This document shows, in pieces, positions 30,541 through 33,562 of a stretch of DNA of 33,562 bases. A program made the translations under genes and the position numbers. Below the pieces are notes generated by a model. It did not search any database. It was not told the DNA's origin and saw nothing but the letters and a program-made list of their open reading frames with translations. Position 1 is the first letter of the stretch. Each line of letters starts with the position of its first letter. The DNA is from Chara braunii (taxonomy: Eukaryota > Streptophyta > Charophyceae > Charales > Characeae): contig BFEA01000107.1 of NCBI GenBank assembly GCA_003427395.1, positions 1,034,022 through 1,067,583 on the forward strand. The letters are read 5' to 3'.

Positions 30541-31971
30541 TCTCAAGGTTGAGCACTCGCGACACCTCACATTGAGAGGACTCTCAAGACAGAACTCACT
30601 TCCTCACAGTAAGAAGCAATGAAGAGGGTACATAAAGAAGGGAGCAACGTACCTCATAATGCTGCCCCCAACCACAGATTTCTCACAGGCAACCTGACGT
30701 GCATTTATGATGACCGGTCCTTGCCCCGGCACAACAAACAGCAAAATGCAGTTCCACCTCGACTTAAATGCCACATCAGCAAGTTTTCATCACCCAACAT
30801 ACACCCCAATCTCACCTCATAGACTTTCCGGCGCGCCCACACGACCCTGGGCCGCCACTCGTGCGACGCCTAACCGTTATCACTGCCCCAACAATAATGC
30901 AAAGCACCAAACAGCTAGTGCGAAGCACCAACAAGTGTAGTTCGAACCAGCTCCGATACCAAATTACAAGGAAAATGAGCAATAGTGAGATCCCAGGATC
31001 CAGATTGCACAATCACATTGAAAGCCAGAAAGTATCAGTGTCCAGGAAGCAGTATTGCACCAATATAACACCAATGGAGAATCGTAACACTGAAAACCAA
31101 ATGTCAATGAGAGCTTGCTCTCACCATCACCAACATAAGCATCCAGGCCCTTGCCCCTACTTGGCGCTCGGCGCCCGGCTACTCCCTACACAGCTACTAT
31201 CTGCCTACGAATTGACCATGCAACTGTTGACGTCAGGAGCCAATGAAGTACTTGAAGATGTCGACCAATGCAGACCATCGCCGATACCAGGTATCTGCCG
31301 TCACATCATTATCATCATCATCTCCCTGCTTTCTCCCTCGTCTTTCACGCACGTCTTCCCTCTGTACACCCGAAGACCACCCTACACCTTGCTGTACGTC
31401 CAAGCCCCAGCCAACCATGGAAGATGGGCTATGGTGCTGCCCTCAGCAGCACGTGCGTGCACCTTGCCCTTAGCGCCAGCAGCAGCCCGCAAGCGCCCGC
31501 TCCAGCAGCACTGCCGCTAACTTGCAAGTGCCCGACCGAAAGCCAAGGCAGCGGACGCCGGACTCTTTCCTATATTGAAAGAGCCTGGCCTGGCCTGCCG
31601 TCTGGCTGGGCTAGGTCTGCGCCCAGAAGCTTCCGGTAGGCCCCAGATAGTATGGGACTCTGATGCTGCTGGGCCTCGTTCAGTTAGGCCTCCCAACTGT
31701 CTGTGTATGTTGCTGCGAATGTGGCCCAGGGCCTGCACTTCAGAAAAGGGCAAAGAAGCCCATGGAAAGTATTTGCTGCTCGGGTCCTGGGTTCTCTAAA
31801 CCAACTGACGCGACACAACTGCCTGAATCCCAAATACAAAATTGACAGCATTGGGCCTCTCGTGATTTGTAAGGCCCACCTTCACTTAGGGCAGGCACAC
31901 TTGAAACAGGGGCCACTTAGGCCTGCTAAGGAGCCTTATCCTTGCACTTTAGCGATTGGTCTTTTAGCAGC
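30541..31971. other. Spacer with possible LTR-retrotransposon remnant
   Basis: No recognised coding region. A possible tRNA primer-binding site is at 30950-30961. CAT/ATC-rich sequence lies at about 31300-31325. The stretch 31600-31960 is rich in TAGGCC and GGCCCA words. Translated frames here have no motif that I can name. Confidence 0.45.
30950..30961 (-). promoter_or_regulatory. Possible primer-binding site for initiator Met-tRNA (LTR retrotransposon remnant)
   Basis: Read on the minus strand, TGGTATCGGAGC followed by TGGTTCGAA resembles the standard plant LTR-element primer-binding site TGGTATCAGAGC with one mismatch. A GAGAGC/GCTCTC inverted repeat lies about 150 bases upstream in that orientation, where the LTR would be. 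LTR ends and gag-pol were not found. Confidence 0.35.
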
Positions 31972-32144
31972 ACGTAAAGGAAACCTTTGTCGGTTCAAAA
32001 ATACTCGGCCTCCGACCTTTCAGTAGGCCAAAACGAAACGACGGCCGCCGATCAGATTTATCAACAGCAGCCGTTGTCGGGCTCGGCCTCCTGAAAGTTC
32101 GGGAGCTGGGTCGAAAATAGACTCGGAGGTACTAGTTGGCTTAA
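31972..32144 (-). mobile_element. TTAA/ACTAGT inverted-repeat element, copy E2 (one end eroded)
   Basis: The right end is GGAGGTACTAGTTGG followed by C and TTAA (32141-32144). Read in reverse, the body contains GATAAATCTGATCGGCGG(C/T)CGTC exactly as in E1, and GAGGCC...TATTTT...CAAAGGT near the far end. The last bases of that end (ACTAGTGG in E1) are not preserved. Confidence 0.65.
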
Positions 32145-32473
32145 ACGACAATGTTCAAAAAGAAACTCAACGAATCGAATAATCAATGATAGAGAATAGA
32201 ATAGAATCTGTAGAATAATAAACAAACAACAAGTACTTATTATTAGAATAATAAGCATATTTCTATCTCTGTATACCTTTATGTTTATCTTAAAAAAGAT
32301 TATTTGTCTTATCTTAGCTTGCTCGATTGATTTTGAGACACTAGTGATGCATTTATATGTCGCAGACTACTAGTGATGCATTTATATGTCGCAGACTGTG
32401 CCACTTCGCCTCAATCGATAGTATTCATTTCATTCGAGTAAGAGTTATTTAATATTATTTATAGTGGTTTCAA
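32145..32473. other. A/T-rich spacer with a 29-bp tandem duplication
   Basis: This is an A/T-rich stretch with no gene. A perfect 29-bp duplication (starting ACTAGTGATGCATTTATATG) occupies 32340-32368 and 32369-32397. TAGTGGTTT...AAACCACTA forms a short inverted repeat at 32462-32484, across the left end of E3. Confidence 0.7.
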
Positions 32474-33303
32474 TTAAACCACTAGTACCTCCGCCAATGT
32501 TGGGAGATTAGGGAAAAGTGGACGTTTTCCGATTTTCCCCGAAGAGTTCGGAGGTGCCACAGGCTCGGCATCAGTTGTATTTCCCATTACCAAAAAAAGA
32601 AAAAAGAGAAGAAAAGAAAGAAAGGAACGACGTCTGGGAAGGCCGTGAAGGAGATGTGCTCACATCAGAACTCTAAGGAACACATCTACCACGAAACATA
32701 GCCAGTTTCGGTTTTTGTATGTGTTTTGCTTTCTTTTTTTGGTGATCCGCCTTTAGCGCCCTGCCAACGAGAGGCAAGGCGCATTCCACGGGCAGCTGAC
32801 ACTCTGCAACGGGGGGCGCGCATTCTCACTCGTACTCCAGATTCTGTATCCAACTGCTTTCACGTCCAAAGTGTTGTTGCTTTTTTGTTTTCTTTTTCTT
32901 TCTTTTTTTTCTGCTGTCGTGATAACAGCAGGGCTGCAATGGCCGTTGGGAGGGCATACTGTCACAGGTACTCCAGATTCTGTATCTAACTGCTTTCACG
33001 TCCAAAGAGTTGTTGCTGAATTTTTGCTTTTTTTCTTTTGTTTGTTCCTGCTGCCGTGATTTCAGCAGAGCTGTAACGCCCATTAAAGGTGCATACTCTC
33101 ACATGTACCCCAGAATCTGCATCCGGCTGCTTTCACGTCCCTTCCGTAGTTGATTTTTTTAATTTTAATTTTTTTTATTTTTTTTTCCCGATTTCTGAAG
33201 AGAAGCATAAAGGAAAACACAATGGGACCCAGGCTCCGCAACTTTCAGTGCGCAGTGAAATTCAGGGTTGGCAAAAACAGGCTGGGAGGTACTAGTGGTT
33301 TAA
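32474..33303 (+). mobile_element. TTAA/ACTAGT inverted-repeat element, copy E3 (830 bp, with tandem array)
   Basis: The ends are perfect 19-bp inverted repeats: TTAAACCACTAGTACCTCC at 32474-32492 and its complement at 33285-33303. The first 70 bases resemble E1 (CGCCA.TGTTGGGA, AGGGAAAAGTGG). The interior differs and holds a 136-bp tandem array. No coding frame is recognised. This could also be two partial copies whose outer ends happen to face each other. Confidence 0.7.
32813..33165. repeat. 136-137-bp tandem repeat, about 2.5 copies
   Basis: TACTCCAGATTCTGTATC... begins at 32833 and 32969, and TACCCCAGAATCTGCATC... at 33106. Each is followed by CTGCTTTCACGTCC, then a T-rich tract, then (in the first two) GCTG(T/C)CGTGAT..CAGCAG. 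A GCAT(T/A)CTCTCAC-like lead-in precedes each unit. Confidence 0.9.
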
Positions 33304-33373
33304 CACAATTGCGATGTCGACTAGTCACATCCTGGAGCTGGAGAAAATGTAACCTTCTCTCCTCTATGGAAGC

Positions 33374-33562
33374 TTAAACCACCAGTACCTACCGGTTGTC
33401 CAGGCCCGTGGCTTAGGCTACCGGTAGCCCGGTCATTTCCAAGCCTCAGACAACCGGTAATGCACAACGGAAAAAAAGAAGAAAAAAAAAAGAAAAAAAA
33501 AAAAAACGAAATCAGACATCCCCAACGAGAATGAATCTTCCTCGATAAAGAGGAAGATTCAT
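33374..33562 (+). mobile_element. TTAA/ACTAGT inverted-repeat element, copy E4 (left end; runs to window edge)
   Basis: TTAAACCACCAGTACCTACC at 33374 matches the family terminus with two changes, only 70 bases after the right end of E3. An A-rich stretch at 33472-33506 and a terminal hairpin follow. The far end is not in the window. Confidence 0.45.
33531..33562. repeat. Perfect 13-bp hairpin at the window end
   Basis: ATGAATCTTCCTC, then GATAAA, then GAGGAAGATTCAT: a 13-bp stem with a 6-base loop, with no T-run beside it. The second arm ends exactly at the last base of the window. Confidence 0.9.

Noticed and set aside
30768-31520. 250-residue plus-strand frame considered as a host gene
   Set aside because: Composition is low in structure, with runs from CAT/ATC repeats and no recognisable domain, splice context or homologue in the window.
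1-33562. A new defence, biosynthetic or regulatory gene system
   Set aside because: Nothing supports an operon, gene cluster or host coding gene. The content is explained by decayed retroelements, small TIR elements, simple repeats and an assembly artefact.

Overview
This window is a repeat-rich piece of nuclear DNA from a eukaryote, most likely of the green plant/streptophyte lineage. The evidence is four decayed L1-type LINEs of the plant kind (APE endonuclease, reverse transcriptase, C-terminal CCHC zf-RVT finger, ORF1 with a zinc knuckle) and a U6 snRNA-derived sequence whose 3' end (GAGAAATGGTCCAAA) is of the plant type. I see no intact host gene. A charophyte such as Chara is a guess that I cannot confirm from the sequence.

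Layout. 1-5370: LINE-A (minus strand, 3' end cut by the window edge), with a 56-bp tandem repeat at its 5' side. 5557-8100: non-coding DNA with a U6-like sequence (6812-6919), a dispersed-repeat pair and a long TG microsatellite. 8239-13757: LINE-B (minus), 5'-truncated inside ORF1 and bracketed by a 138-bp direct repeat with the geometry of a very long target-site duplication. 13896-16703: spacer with simple repeats, a small TTAA-flanked inverted-repeat element and an obvious assembly artefact, a Nextera mate-pair junction adapter between two identical 152-bp copies. It ends in a 289-bp N gap. 16993-22247: LINE-C (minus), whose RT domain is interrupted by a 422-bp TIR element with a perfect 9-bp target-site duplication. 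22248-30540: LINE-D (minus), whose A-tail abuts the truncated 5' end of LINE-C. Its RT catalytic block is tandemly duplicated (282 bp, in frame). 30541-33562: spacer with a possible LTR-retrotransposon primer-binding site, then a cluster of at least three TTAA/ACTAGT inverted-repeat elements, one carrying a 136-bp tandem array.

Relationships. By finger sequence, A and C form one subfamily (finger ending in HCLLAC) and B and D another (finger ending in HVFMQC or HIFLQC). Three LINE 3' ends share a conserved tail of about 115-130 nt that folds into two short hairpins, one showing a compensatory pair change. This tail is probably the RNA signal read by the element's own reverse transcriptase. 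All four LINEs lie on the minus strand and all are disabled by stops, frameshifts, duplications or insertions. ORF1 and ORF2 are separate reading frames: in B and D a TAG ends ORF1 and an in-frame ATG 21-36 nt further on begins ORF2.
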